From Acanthochlamys bracteata (taxonomy: Eukaryota > Streptophyta > Magnoliopsida > Pandanales > Velloziaceae), in NCBI GenBank assembly GCA_019914995.1, contig CM034135.1, positions 8,062,501 to 8,126,500 on the forward strand: a DNA stretch of 64,000 nucleotides. Reading direction: 5' to 3'. How positions within the stretch are numbered: the first letter of the stretch is position 1; each line of letters begins with the position of its first letter. The notes under the pieces are model-generated. The model worked only from the letters and a program-made list of their open reading frames with translations. It was not told the DNA's origin and did not search any database. Shown here one piece after another: positions 1 through 13,163 of the stretch. Made by a program: the position numbers and the translations under genes.

Positions 1-195
1 TTCCTGTTTCAACCACAAATATAAGTATACAAAATTTCAGGACTAGCAGTTATGGTTTCAGGACGCAAACCACTTTAAGTTGGATAATACATCCAGGCCT
101 GATATCTGGAATCTCTCTCTCAGCTTGTACCTTCCCTACAGCTTCTTTATCTAGAATCTTTGTCAAAGATGTACAAGGACAGATAATGATTCAAT

Positions 196-345
196 TCACA
201 TGGACAAATGTTGGGGCTTGTACGATCTTTCGGGACGAGTTGCTGTTGTCAAGGACCTAAAAGGAGCATTATATCCAAGAGTATCTCCAGTACATGTTCC
301 ATTATGAGACAGACTAAACATCCTTTGAAAGGGAGCCTGACTTTC
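196..345 (-). CDS. Possible last exon of an unrecognised gene entering from the left
   Basis: On the - strand a consensus acceptor (TTTGTTCCAG) precedes 49 open codons that start ESQAPFQRMFSLSHNGT and end RPERSYKPQHLSM before TGA. The composition is polar and arginine/serine-rich and looks more coding-like than the surroundings. I do not recognise the family, and I did not find the preceding exon. It could equally be chance reading frame in a UTR or an intron. Confidence 0.22.
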   Translation of the reverse strand, partial: ESQAPFQRMFSLSHNGTCTGDTLGYNAPFRSLTTATRPERSYKPQHLSM

Positions 346-2079
346 CTGGAACAAACAGATTGGTCGTCAATAGAATGATGATACAAAAATGTAATGATAT
401 AAACCTAAACAATCACAAAACAAAACGGGGAAAGCGAAACCAACATGATATTAATAAACCATATTGCAAAACACGCATAGGATAAGGAAGATTTCAATAT
501 GAGAATTACGAGTGTGTTCCAGCTGTAGATGCTCTCTGCAATGAGAAGGTCGCAAACAAAAGCAATTAGTAGAACCAAACCAGATAGCTATGAAGTTCAA
601 GTCAATAAGCTCCCGGATCCATTAGAAGAGAACGGTCAATGAGGTCAGAGTGTTAAGTGCTAATTTCCAATAACGTAGTCCACCGAAGGTCTATGAAGAC
701 ATTAAATTTTAAAACCTTAGCTGCTACCATATCGAAAGATAAAGCATACAGTGTGAGCCAGTAGGTTTTTGAACTAATACCTCAACTGGAAAAGTGTATG
801 AAAGGCATTTGATAGACAATGGAGTTAGATTCTCCAATCTCTCATTTGAGCTGTTACTACTGAATGAAAGAATCCTGGAGTAACTGTTGTGCACTGCCCT
901 CGACTGGTCAACATGGCCTTTTAAACAGCGGAAACCTCAGCAGAAGGACTACATTTACAGGTGGTATCTGTAAAATAGTCAGAAATAGCACATAAAGTTC
1001 ATTAGAGTACGTTATATCCCTACTCTTCGAAATTAATATGACAATCAGATCATACTAGTTTAAAAGGAAACATTTACGAGAATATCAAGCATTTTCTAAA
1101 AGACTAAAATATCATTAGAGTATGTTATATGCCTATGTCCAAATATCGCTCTGCAAGCAGTTCATCAAACACCTCAACCACTTCACTAACAAGACATGCA
1201 ACTAGGATCAAATTTAACCTATAAATCTCAGATGTGCAGAGATTATCATCCATGCGTTTCATTGAAGAACTCAATGGTATCCCATATTCACAAATACCAT
1301 CTAAGATTCCATCAAAGAACACTAACTTAGCTTGACACAACTCTTAAATCTCGCTTATGTAGATATCACATGCAGTAACTTCACCAGACACCTCATGGAC
1401 GTCTATATCATCGACATAACGTCCCCCGTTCCAAAACAAAACGATTAACCAGAAAAAGTTTCCATTGAACACCTCAAAGGCGTCCAAGATTCACCAATAA
1501 ATATTGGAGCTAATCAGCCTGTAAATCTCCCTCATGCAAGAAATGTCACTCAGAGCATTTCACCGAACACTTCATTGGCACATCATTTCACCAGTTTAAA
1601 CACAACCAATTTCCAAAAACATCTAAGAAAAATATCATGCAGTTCATTTCATAAAAAATAAACCATTTTAAGGAAAAACAAGGAACTAACAGACAGGATT
1701 AAGGATTCATCTCTACTGGGTGTAAGAAAGTATTAAACATTTTCGACAAGTTCGAAAATCAAAAGAAATTTACATCAAGTGAACTTAGATTGATTATAAC
1801 AATAAGATCTCTATAGAACTGAGGCAACCGATGACGGCAGCACCGCTGCCGCGGGGGGTTTCAACAATTCTCAAACCAGCGTGCATTGCAGCGTTTTGCC
1901 ACAAAAAAAAATTGTTGTTGTATTCTATAAACTACATAATGTACGACTATATATGCCAAACAAATTTTATATGGACTATTACTTAAAAAAATTAATTATT
2001 GGGTCGATCATCTGAATTTGGTTCGGCTTGCGAATTCGGTTTCGGGCTAAGACTCTTAAATTTAGAGTGTGTTTATTTA

Positions 2080-2530
2080 GTAGGTGAACTTAAATTTAGA
2101 AAATCTTAAAAAGTAAATTTAAAAAATTAAATAAAAAATTTAAAAATATTTAATAAAAAATAAATTTTTATATAAATTTTATATTAATAATAAGTTTTAA
2201 AATTAAATACTTAAATTATTTTTAATTAATTTATTTATTTATTAAAAATAGATTTAAAAATTAAAATTTAAGGTGTTAATAATTGCGTTTAAAATTATTT
2301 ATGAAATAGAACTTTTTTTAAATAAAAAGTATTTTTATTCTTTTTAAAAAATGAGCTCTATTTTTTTACTTTTAAAAAATAATAAAATATACAATAAAAA
2401 AATTTAATTAAATAAATTTTTTTTATATTATCTAAATTTTTAAATAAATTTTAAAAATATTTTAAAATATAAAATAAAAAAAATTAAAAAGCTGCGCTTG
2501 GTATGCACTACCAAACGCAGCTTTAAACAC
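2080..2530. repeat. AT-rich MITE-like block ending in a near-perfect hairpin
   Basis: About 400 bases of nearly pure A/T with runs of AAAATTTAAAA type end in an inverted repeat at 2487-2523. Its 16-base arms differ at one position around a 5-base loop (AAAGCTGCGCTTGGTA / TACCAAACGCAGCTTT). The GCGTTTGGTA-type end and the AT-rich body resemble non-autonomous DNA transposons (hAT or Mutator-like MITEs). Similar AT-rich bodies with GCGTTT ends occur near 34.35 and 46.85 kb. Element boundaries and target duplication are not established. Confidence 0.4.
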
Positions 2531-2829
2531 TTATCTATAACGCGCTCGTATATTCGAGTGTCTCGTTGTTTACTTGCGGGTTTTAGCATTTTAGTCTTTG
2601 GAACAAGGATTAAACATGCAAAAGAAATATTAATAGCATAGTTGCATAATGAGACCATGTAATTTAGTTTTGAGAATTCCAATCCCTTTGAATCTGATGC
2701 AAAGTTCGTTAAAAGAGTAAGGGAAGAAGCAGTCGAGAGCTGGTGAAACATTTCTTCAAAAAGAATTTCTCCTAAACGTTTTCGTAAACGATCAAAATCT
2801 CCATTTGATCGAGTACTTCGCCGGCGGTG

Positions 2830-5800
2830 ATGGCGTCGTCGGGAGGGCAAGATTCCGGCGGGACAACGTTGATGGATCTCATCACAGCAGATCCTAAAAC
2901 CGCCGGAACAAACTCGTCGCCGACCATCCCTGCTGCAGCATCGGCGGGTTCGTCGACTCTTGGGAAGGCGGTGGCGGTTTCGGGCGAGAAGAAGTCAAAA
3001 AGAAGCACGCTGATGCAGATCCAGAGCGATACGATTTCTGCAGCAAAAGCTCTTAATCCTGTCAAAACATTTCCACAGAAGCAGAGAAGGGTTAGCACTT
3101 TTTTTTACTAATCTAATTTCCAAGTTTTTGAAATGCTGAAATTTTATTGGTTTCATTTTTGTTGTTGATGAAACCGTGTAATTCATATGCCCTGATGAGG
3201 AATAATGGAAAAAGAATGGAAATTTGTTCCCTCATTTTAATGATTTAAGTAGGAGAAAAGAGAAGAAGAGTAGAGCTCCTTCGTAAGTTAGAAAACTTGA
3301 TCTTTTTTTCATTTTGAAGGAATTGGAATTAGCAAAATAGCAGTTCAGCTCTTTTCTTATAAACTTTCTTGTTTGAAATTTTCATCTAGAAACAAATGGT
3401 TTGTTCAAATGCACAGGTTTCAGATCTATGCTCTGTGATGTTCAAAGTTGCACATTTGTTCCACTGCCTTTCCAAAAATGTCGCGCATTACGATTTTCAG
3501 CTAATAGTATCTGAATTATTACAACGAACAGTCAATAGTACTCGTGTAGTACTTTGTAGATGTATTTATATAGTTACCAGCTTTTAACTATATAGCTTGT
3601 CTCACATTTGCACTGCTTCCATCATCTTGGCAGCCAGTATCGTATGCTCAGTTAGCACGGAGCATCCATGAGCTTGCTGCTACAGCAGACCAGGTTTGTG
3701 TCGCTTGAGCTGAGTTCTGTATGCTGACTTGTTTTGTCTGTAATCAGTTCTAATGTTGAATCTACTATTTTGTCATTGCTGGTACTCAGAAAAGTTCCCA
3801 AAAGCAGTTAGTTCATCATGTATTTCCCAAGCTTGCGGTCTACAACTCAGTTGATCCTTCTCTGGCACCATCTCTTCTAATGGTAAGTCCTTTTTGCAGT
3901 ACTTTCTCCAGCATGTATACTGGATTACTTTTTAAAACTTGATTCGACTGATGTGCTGATCCTTGCAGCTTCACCAACAAGGCGAGGATAGGAATATCCT
4001 ACGCTATGTTTATTATTACTTGGCAAGGATTTTGTCAGATAGTGGTTCTGAAGGATTAAGTGCAGGAGGTGGCATACCAACTCCCAACTGGGATGCACTT
4101 GCAGATATAGATGCTGTTGGAGGGGTAACCAGAGCTGATGTTGTACCTAGGATTGTAGATCAGCTGATTTCAGAAGCCACAAATACTGAAGTTGAATGTA
4201 TGCTAATTTAACCTTCACTTAAAGATAAAAACAACTGCGTATTATGTTATGCATCTCAGCTATTTCCTTTGAGGATAAGGAACTTAGCTGCTATTGGCAC
4301 CCTATGCAACTGGACCTTACCTTTTGGCTATCTATTTCCTGGTTATTAAGTTGCGTTCACTGTTCTGTTGACTATCCAATTTGATTGATTTTTTTTTTTT
4401 TTTTTTTTTTTGAGAGATGACAATGACTCCACCTTCTGCTGACAGTTCATGCCAGAAGGCTTGCTGCCTTGAAAGCTCTCACTGCTGCTGCAGGCAATTC
4501 TGAAATTGTGATGAAGATATATGAAATTGCCTTTGACATTCTAGAAAAGGTATGTAGTGTGGTTATATTTCCATTAAGGTGCTCAAAAAATATTACAAAG
4601 TGATAATCTGACTTATATATTTTTCATTGTTTAAGCTACATTTTTAAGCTATTTGATTGATAGGTTCTGTTTTCAGGTTGGCGACGGTAAGCAGAGGCGT
4701 AAGAAAGGCATTTTTAGTAAGCAGGGTGGTGATAAAGAGGTTAGAATTTCCCTTCTGTTTTTGCTGATTGAAAGTCATCTCTGAAAGTATTTCTCCCTTC
4801 TATATAGCTTATATGGCATTTTTTGCCTAAAACATGAGATGGGAACTTATGCTGTTAAAATAATGCATTGAGATACATTCTTTCAAAAAAAATTCATTGG
4901 TCTTCACATTGAAGATCTTCTTTCTTTGTGCATCTAAGGAAAAAGGGAGAAAAGACATGTTAACAGTGACTGGATCAGTGAAGGCTTTTGAAGAATTTAT
5001 CATTGCCTGTCACAGATGCCTGTCATAACAACTAGAAGTAGCTTTTGTAGTCTTCAGTATGTCTTAGAGATACCTTGTGGCAACGCTTTGGCTTTTATGG
5101 GAATATTTGACTTCATTCCTCTGTTACCTAAAATGTTTTTCATGTTTCCTTGTCTTTGTCTGTTGACAATAAGCTCAATATTAAGTACACACTGTCCTGT
5201 TATCTATATTTTTCTCATTGTTGAACAAGTCATTAACTATTTATTTTTCTTGACGGTTTATCTATAGTCAATTATCCGGAACAATCTACAATATGCCGCC
5301 CTTAGTGCTCTAAGGCGACTTCCCTTGGATCCTGGAAATCCGGCTTTTCTCCATCGATCTATACAAGGGTGATTAGTTTGTATTTTCTTCTCTGCTGCTG
5401 CAGCATTGGTTTTAATATAATGTATTACATGTAACAAATTTTATTCACGTAAATGAGTGCAGAATTTCTTTCGGTGATCCAGTTGCTGTCAGGCATGCAT
5501 TATCAATTATATCTGAGATAGCTACACGAGATCCATATTCTGTTGCTATGGCTCTGGGTGAGTCGGTCTGCTTCTTGTATTTCCAAGTGTTAGGTTCCCT
5601 TTTGAATTCCAGTGTCATAGTCGTTATATTATGCTGCTGCTGCTGATATCTTTTCTTCCGCATGTTTAAGTAGGTTAGTTTCACTTGAAGTGTTATCCAA
5701 ATCTGCAACCTTTTATATTTCTGAACTTTGATATCTCATGTGCACAACCTTGACTAAAGAAGTCATCACTATCTCACCATTTTCTTTTAGTTGCTACTAC

Positions 5801-8800
5801 GATTACTTTCACATATTCTTTTATTGATATATATATCCCTTTTCTCATTTTCAGGGAAGCTTGCTCAGCCCGGAGGTATGTTTATTTAGCTCATTAATTC
5901 GAACTTATGTTAGAAATGAATTTTGCAAAAAGAATGTTGGTAGTGCGTTAGGATTTGTTTGACTTTATTCAACTTGATTAGATGCAAACCCCAAAATTAG
6001 ATTCAAATTTCACATAATTTACATCTAAAATAGGTGCAGGAAAATTCAATTAAGTTCTTATTCATCTCCAAGTAGAAACCATATATTTGCAAAAGCATTT
6101 GTTTCCTACTAATCATACACGTCCGTGAAGTAATTTAGATTAGCATAGCTTTTAACTTTTAAATAGGTATGATTGGACCACCACATGAATCTGACTCGAG
6201 TACCTTGGGATTTTGCTATCTTTAATCCTCTCCTTATGTAAATGTTACAGTAGTTTGTTAATACTTATTGTCATATCCTGATTGTTCGAATAAAAGCTGC
6301 TTTTTTTGTGAAACAGGTGCATTGCAGGATGTTCTTCATTTGCATGATGTTCTTGCTAGAGTTTCCCTCGCTAGATTGTGCTATACTTTATCTAGAGCAC
6401 GTGTGCTGGATGGTACGTTCATTAGGTAGCTTTCAACTCATTTCTTTCCATCTTCTACATTGTTTTGATCAACTCAAAATGATGAGAATGCATTTGTTTG
6501 AGCAGAAAGGCCAGACATCACTTCCCAATTCACATCAATTCTCTATCAGCTTCTTCTTGATCCTAGCGACAGAGTTTGTTTTGAAGCCATACTTTGCGTC
6601 TTGGGCAAGTTAGACAATTCAGAAAGGTCTTTTTGATTCTTTAACTTTGTAATTTTCCTTGATCATAATTAAGCATCTTGCTGCCATCATTTTGTCGCGG
6701 TATAATTGCATAAACTCAATGCTTTACGTCTGAAATTTAGAACCGAAGAGCGAGCTGCTGGCTGGATCCGATTAACAAGAGAAATTCTTAAGCTGCCAGA
6801 GGCTCCATCTGTTTCTTTAAAGGATGATGAGAATCCAACAAGTGGCCTCCCACCAAAACCTAATGCTGGAAAGCATGCTTCAAAGGCAAGGCGTCCCCAG
6901 CCTCTTATTAAAATAGTAATGAGAAGGTTTGTGCTGTTTTTTTCTTGCATAATTTGGACTTAGATTCAGACCTATTTAGTGGTAGTAATATACTGCGATG
7001 CTCATTAACTGTCATAGTTAATGTCTTATTTGTTATTACTTTTTGTTTTTCATTGAATCAAGTTTGTTATTCTGTTTTAGATTGGAGATCTCTTTCAGAA
7101 GTTTTTCTCGTCCAGTCCTCCATGCAGCTGCGAGGGTTGTGCAAGAGATGGGAAGAAGCAGAGCAGCAGCATATGCATTAGGTGCTTATGACATTGATGA
7201 AGGAGCTCAAATTTATGTCTATGCAGATGCTGATACAAATGATTCAGACATCAATGAAACAGGTATGACTTGATGTCAAACATAGTGATAGTCTTTTTTA
7301 GCTTTCAAATTTAATGTTTTGAGCTTGCCTCTTTGATGTTTGATTGTACACTTTCAATTTATGATAAAAACAGTGGCAAGCAACATAAGCTTCCAAAAAC
7401 TATATTGGTAACATTTTGTGTCACGTTGCAAATAGAAAGGCTAGAAAGGCACGGCTGAGTTTCATCACATGTGGTATATTTTACTGAAGAAAGATTTTAA
7501 CCATAGTTGTGATCGTACTTAATTGTATCTTTTCAGTTGCTGAAATTACTGCCTTAAGCTTTATGTTTTCTTCTTTTCTCTTTTTTGAATCAATTTTATC
7601 TTTTTACTCATAAATCTCAATGAAACTTTTCACATTTTTAGAGCAAAATTGTTGAGGTTGTGACATGTAATGTAAGTTTCAGAAAGTTGCATGCATCTAG
7701 ATTGAAAAGATTTTATCCTTTTGGCAGCCACAAAAAAGGCGTCATCTCTATCGAATGGACCTAGAGGCAATGATACTATTGCAAGTTTATTGGCTTCTCT
7801 GATGGAAGTAGTGCGCACGACGGTAGCTTGTGAATGTGTTTATGTTCGTGCTATGGTGATAAAAGCATTGATCTGGATGCAAAATCCGTATGAGTCATTT
7901 GAGGAATTGAAATCTATTATTGCATCTGAGCTGTCTGATCCTGCTTGGCCGCCAGCTTTGTTGAATGATGTTTTGCTAACTCTACATGCTCGATTCAAGG
8001 TATCTCCTGTTGTCACACAATAATTTCTTCTATTTGGAACTGTGTCCAGATAGTCACGTGTGCTAGATATGTAGCAAATTGTCAAAGTAAACTTCATGAA
8101 GACATATGCCGTGAAAGTCGCCTACCTTCTTCGTACATAAAATTGCATTGTTTGAGCTTTAGCCACGTGCCAACTTTGTTTCTTTGTTCCATTGTAGCTA
8201 ATATATATCTTCTCCTATATATTTTGCTAGGCAAGTCCAGATATGGCGGTTACACTTTTGGAGATTGCTCGTATATTTGCTACTAAAGTCCCTGGCAAGA
8301 TTGATGCTGATGTCTTGCAACTTCTCTGGAAAGTATGCGAGCTTCTCTTTTTCTTCTGCTAATTTGAGAAAAAAAGTAGTCCTGATCAATAACCATAAAT
8401 AGTGACAGATGAGACTGATCATGAACACCATAATTAATGTATTAATATTTGCTACATGGATATTTGTTCTAGATGAAAGTCCTCTTTGCTATTATGAACT
8501 TGAAATATCAATTTCCAAACCAACTTATGGTAGAAACTGTATGGATCAAAATCTTTGAGTATTGATTGGTTAGTCACAAGCTAATTTTAGTGAAGGTGTG
8601 ATGTTGGATGCATCACTCAACATTAAGTTTGTCCATTAGTTGCTGATCTACTTCATCATTGTTCACCTCAGACATGCCTTGTTGGAGCTGGACCAGAAGG
8701 GAAGCATACAGCACTCGAAGCAGTTACTATAGTTCTTGATTTGCCACCTCCACAACCTGGATCAATGTCTGGTTTAACATCTGTTGATAGGGTATCTGCA

Positions 8801-9878
8801 TCAGACCCGAAATCTGCTTTAGCTTTACAGAGATTGGTGCAGGCTGCGGTAAGAATTGCACGTGGTTCGATTGTTTGTTCATTTAAAGTGAGCCTGATGC
8901 CCCAGTACTCCTTACAAAATTCTGTTCATGATCATAGGTGTGGTTTCTTGGTGAAAATGCAAATTATGCTGCATCTGAGTATGCCTGGGAGTCTGCAACA
9001 CCTCCTGGTACTGCACTGATGATGTTGGATGCAGATAAGATGGTGGCTGCTGCTAGTTCAAGGAACCCTACTCTCGCCAGTGCATTGACACGGCTGCAGA
9101 GGTGTGCATTTAGTGGGAGCTGGGAGGTATAGTTTTTTGCGCTATGATTTGCATAGTGCAAACTGAATCAGATAGCTACAGTCACCATTGTTTTTAAACT
9201 TTTGTAAATGTCTTAGGTTCGGATAGTTGCTGTGCAAGCCCTTACAACTATTGCAATCAGATCAGGAGAACCGTTCAGACTTCAGATATATGAGTTTTTG
9301 CATGCTTTGGCTCAAGGTGGGGAGCAATCTCAATTTTCAGAATTAGAGCTTAGCAACGGGGAACACCAAGGTGCTAGTGGTACTGGTCTTGGATCATTGT
9401 TAGGTCCTATGTTAAAGGTCCTTGATGAAATGTATAGAGCACAGGATGACCTGAGTAGGTGAGATGTGGTTCAATCTTTCTTGTTTAGACATGTACTGTA
9501 TAACAGAGCATAACTATTTTGACATAGTTATTACTGTGAATGTGCAGAGATATACGCAACCATGATAACAATAAGCAAGAATGGTCAGATGAAGAACTCA
9601 AGAAACTCTATGAAACTCATGAAAGACTTCTAGATCTGGTTTCTTTGTTCTGTTATGTTCCAAGAGCAAAATATTTGCCTCTAGGTCCTACAAGGTAATA
9701 AGATGCCAACATGCTATAAGCAAACTATTGCCATATGATGATCACATTTTGTTCTATCTCTCATTATACATGTTTTTTGATAAATTTTATTAGTGACCAT
9801 TTTGAGAGGATATCTTGGTGGTATATGTGTTAATTCGAAAGCTTCATCTAATTGTTTAATTGAGCCACTATGTTCTTG

Positions 9879-9920
<42 letters not shown>

Positions 9921-11747
9921 GTTACCCGTGCTTTATATGGTTCTCTTCTATCTACAGTGCAAAGTTGATTGATATCTACCGCAACCAGCATAACATCAGT
10001 GCGTCAGGCGGCCTAAATGACCCAGCTGTTGCTACAGGGATATCTGATCTTGTGTATGAATCTAAAGAAACTCATACTCATGTTAAAGAGACTGCTTCCA
10101 TTGATCCAGAATTGGCAATGGCTTGGGCTGCAGGACTAGATGACTCAATGTGGGAGAGCAATGCACCTGCTATGAACAGAGTAAGAAACTTGAACAATAT
10201 GGCAACATTCTGTTTAGCTTTTACTGGAATATGACTTGATGTACCTTTCTTTTGGAGAACTATACTGTCCGAGAAAAGTCTTTCTTATTTTGGGTTTCCT
10301 GGTTCTGCTATCACCTAGGTAAATGAATTCCTTGCTGGTGCTGGAACTGATGCTCCTGATGTGGAAGAGGAAAATATAACTTCTCGGCCGTCCGTTACTT
10401 ATGATGACATGTGGGCTAAGACACTCTTGGAGAATTATGAAGTGGAGGTGCAACTTTCATATCATTGTTAATATTCACGGAAACACTTTTCTGGAATGAT
10501 ATGATTAACATTTTGTATTTACACCAGGAAGTTGATGCTAGATCAGATGGATCCTCTTCTCCTGACTCAGCTAGATCAATTGAGAGTTCCATATCATCGC
10601 ATTTTGGTGGTATGAATTATCCTTCCTTGTTCAGTTCACGTCCAGCAGGCTATGGGGCCTCGCAGGTATTAATTTGCAGCTCATTAAACTACAGCTAACA
10701 GTGTCCCGGAAACATCTAGTTAGAGAACTTCGTAAGTTTCATCAATTGTGGTGGTTTCAATCTTTTTCTGGATGTCATTCACAGAGGACAGGAAAAGGAA
10801 TCCAAAAACTTAGACTTGTGAATTTTCTGGGATGGATATTAAATCGACTAATAAATTTAAGACATACCCATCATGTTTGCATTCTATTCTACCACGCATT
10901 TTTTGATTTTTTGATTATTTTTTTGGTTTTGTTTTGGTGCTAGTAAAAGATTTATGCATGTAATTGTTTGTAAATTTCACTTAACAAAATTTTACGTTGA
11001 CCATGAAGGACAAGAAGTCAGGTAGCAGGTACAGTAGTTCAACTGCTGCCCCATCATCAACTTTTGAGAGCATGTCATCTCCAGTAAGCCTAATATATAT
11101 TTTTCTTTTCTAGTGCATTTGTTTGAAATTTGCTCTCAATGTTTGCTTACTCTGTTATTGGGTCGGGATCAGGTTAGAGAAGAACCTCAATCATATTCTT
11201 CATCGGGTATGCAGAGATTTGAGTCATTTGAAAACCCCCTTAGTGGTCGCGGTTCGCAGAGTTTTAGCACTGTAGATGAGGACGATGCAACTTCAGATAA
11301 TCCACAGTCTGGAAAAGCATTGTACGACTTCAGTGCTGGTGGTGATGATGAGGTATGTGATCTGATGATTAGGGCTGTTAGCTTAACCTCCTTTAAGAAT
11401 GAATCGCTGATTTTTTCCGTTATTGCTGATTTGTACCATCCATGCCCTCCTCTATGTTATCGTCATCTGTATGTTGCTTTGGATGCTTATTGTAAACGAG
11501 GATTTATCTTTTGTACTTGCAGTTGAGCATGGATGCAGGAGAAGAGGTCGAGATTGAGTACGAAGTTGATGGATGGTACTATGTAAGTCGATGAAAATAT
11601 TTACAGTCAGATAGTGAAAGTATTACGCTTGCCGTATAGGTCTACAGCTTGAGTTGCTATTCTCCTTTGCAGGTAAAGAAGAAAAGGCCCGGCAGAGATG
11701 GCAAAATGGCTGGATTGGTTCCAGTCCTATATGTTAGTACATCTTGA
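2830..11747 (+). CDS. TASH3: TASH3-type SH3 subunit of the TPLATE endocytic complex, 26 exons
   Basis: The predicted protein is 1206 residues and resembles Arabidopsis At2g07360 (TASH3), a plasma-membrane adaptor subunit of the TPLATE complex in clathrin-mediated endocytosis. The start is ATG at 2830 (MASSGGQDSGG). Exons: 2830-3090, 3634-3693, 3790-3882, 3969-4197, 4446-4549, 4677-4739, 5268-5368, 5463-5557, 5855-5875, 6317-6412, 6506-6626, 6741-6926, 7081-7262, 7728-7999, 8231-8332, 8672-8848, 8938-9126, 9217-9458, 9548-9694, 9958-10180, 10319-10447, 10528-10665, 11009-11083, 11173-11352, 11523-11582, 11673-11747. Their sum is 3621 bases, an exact frame. Most of the protein is helical adaptin-like solenoid. 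The C-terminal 57 residues or so form an SH3 domain (ALYDF, then DGWYYV and GLVPVLYV). Exon 9 is a 21-base microexon. No disruption is visible. Confidence 0.93.
9879..9914 (+). repeat. CT microsatellite next to a TASH3 splice acceptor
   Basis: An uninterrupted (CT)n tract of about 17 units lies in intron 19, ending about 43 bases before the acceptor at 9957. It sits where branch point and polypyrimidine signals are expected, so length changes could affect splicing of the next exon. That effect is an inference. Confidence 0.85.
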
Positions 11748-12812
11748 GCATATCGTTTTTAACTTCTTGAAGAGCAAGTTGGATCATGAAGTCATCCAAG
11801 AAAACACCCTACCCCATGTCCCGAAAGATGTTGAATTGCCAGGTTTACTAAGTATACAAGAGATATGTTGTTTTCTTCAGCGAATTGAGTTTCACTCACG
11901 ATTGATTGAGAGCTTGTTAGTTGATTTACTTTTGCCAATGTTGTTATTCTGATAGCTTTTGTAAATACCTTGATTTCCTTCGATTATATATCTTTTATAC
12001 CCTAATATGGCACCTTCTTTTTCCTGTAATGTAATTGTTGTGTTAATCAGAGTTAGCTATTAAATCTGTCGTTCTCAACATTTCGTATCTGAACATTCAT
12101 GAATTTCTTAGTAAGCCTTTTCTTAGACGCTTCCTTTATTGTATGGTTGGGAAACGATATATATCCACGGCAACGTAATCGGTCGTTGGAAGTTTTTCTG
12201 TTTAGTTGGTTAGTTGTTGCTCAATCCACGGTTTGCAAAATCGGACGATCTGGTGCGGGATCGGTACCTTCCGATTCTGATTCGGTAAAATCAACCGATT
12301 CATAAAATCTGGATATGTAAAATTCGACGATTCAGGACTTTCGGATGCTGTCCGAGTTGTGCCTATCTCAGTTTTCTCTCACAGATTCGAATACTTAAAA
12401 CAGATAAATTAAAGGAGTAAATGCGAAAAAGAAGTAAATTTATTCAATTTGTGCGTAAAGTAATTCTTTTCCTCTTTTACTAGCTTTATTTGAAATTTTT
12501 ATAAATTTACTTATTTTATAGAACTTGTTTTTAGTATTTTTCATCGGAATCCCGCCTCAATGTCTATTTTCCGATCCGGATCAGGATCGGCTTATCCCGA
12601 CTCCATCCCGATCCCCTTTGCGAAACTCAGTTCGTTCTATCTAACAAGAGAAAGACTAGCTACACATTTCCAAGCCACACAACACAGAAAGAAAAAGAAC
12701 GGAAACAACTCCACATAAGAAACTCAAGTAATTAGGTGAAACTTGAAAGAAATACTTCTCCAGAATCAGAAGGGCTTCAAGATTCGGCTAGTAGATGTGA
12801 AGTTAAAGAATT
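11748..12812. other. TASH3 3' UTR and intergenic DNA
   Basis: The TASH3 3' UTR probably occupies the first few hundred bases. The interval 12160-12610 contains scattered CCGATTC, GATCCGG and CGGATC words on both strands, unlike the surrounding AT-rich DNA. This suggests an old repeat, but I cannot assign a family. A promoter for the small gene at 12813 should lie at the right end. No other coding sequence is seen. Confidence 0.5.
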
Positions 12813-13163
12813 ATGGGAGAAAAATTCAAGAGCATGGAAGAATTCTGGGCATTCTACATGAACCAGCACTCGAACCCAACAACGAGACGATGGCACTTCG
12901 CCGGAACCATAACCGCTATATTCCTCTTCCTGATGTCTTTGCTCCTCCGTCGTGCATGGCTTCTGGCTGCGGCGCCAGTGATCGGGTACGGTATGGCTTG
13001 GTACAGTCATTTCTTCGTGGAAGGAAATTCTCCGGCAACTTTCGGGCATCCGTTGTGGTCGTTTGTTTGTGACTGCAAGATGTTTGTGTTAATGCTTACT
13101 GGGAATTTGGACAGGGAGATCAAGAGACTTGGCAAGAGACCGGTTACTACTTCTTCCTACTAG
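12813..13163 (+). CDS. Mpo1-like (DUF962/YGL010w) small membrane protein, 116 aa
   Basis: This single-exon gene encodes a short plant member of the DUF962/Mpo1 family. Yeast Mpo1 is an ER-membrane Fe(II) dioxygenase in the alpha-oxidation of 2-hydroxy fatty acids from phytosphingosine breakdown, and plant relatives are presumed to act similarly. Visible features are an N-terminal helix (FWAFYMNQHSNPTTRRWHF), two hydrophobic stretches at about residues 31-63 and 81-97, and histidines 19, 28, 66 and 79 in the two His-pair positions expected to hold the metal. The basic tail ends KRPVTTSSY. The ATG at 12813 starts the family-typical MGEKFKSMEEFW. The protein is shorter than the roughly 170-200 residue members, but it is a complete ORF with no break. 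The enzymatic role here is inferred from the family. Confidence 0.8.
   Translation: MGEKFKSMEEFWAFYMNQHSNPTTRRWHFAGTITAIFLFLMSLLLRRAWLLAAAPVIGYGMAWYSHFFVEGNSPATFGHPLWSFVCDCKMFVLMLTGNLDREIKRLGKRPVTTSSY

Larger units (their letters stand above)
1..2829. other. Region upstream of TASH3 without a confident gene
   Basis: About 1.9 kb of moderately AT-rich sequence is followed by a very AT-rich block (about 2080-2480). No long ORF resembles a known family. A possible terminal exon on the - strand (196-345) is listed separately. The final 300 bases should hold the TASH3 promoter and 5' UTR, but I cannot place a TATA box with confidence. Confidence 0.5.

Noticed and set aside
1125..1340. 71-codon - strand ORF
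   Set aside because: No recognisable motif, no splice context and no family resemblance; it looks like chance.
2440..2850. 136-codon - strand ORF
   Set aside because: Overlaps the TASH3 start and the AT-rich repeat; it ends in lysine/phenylalanine runs from simple sequence.
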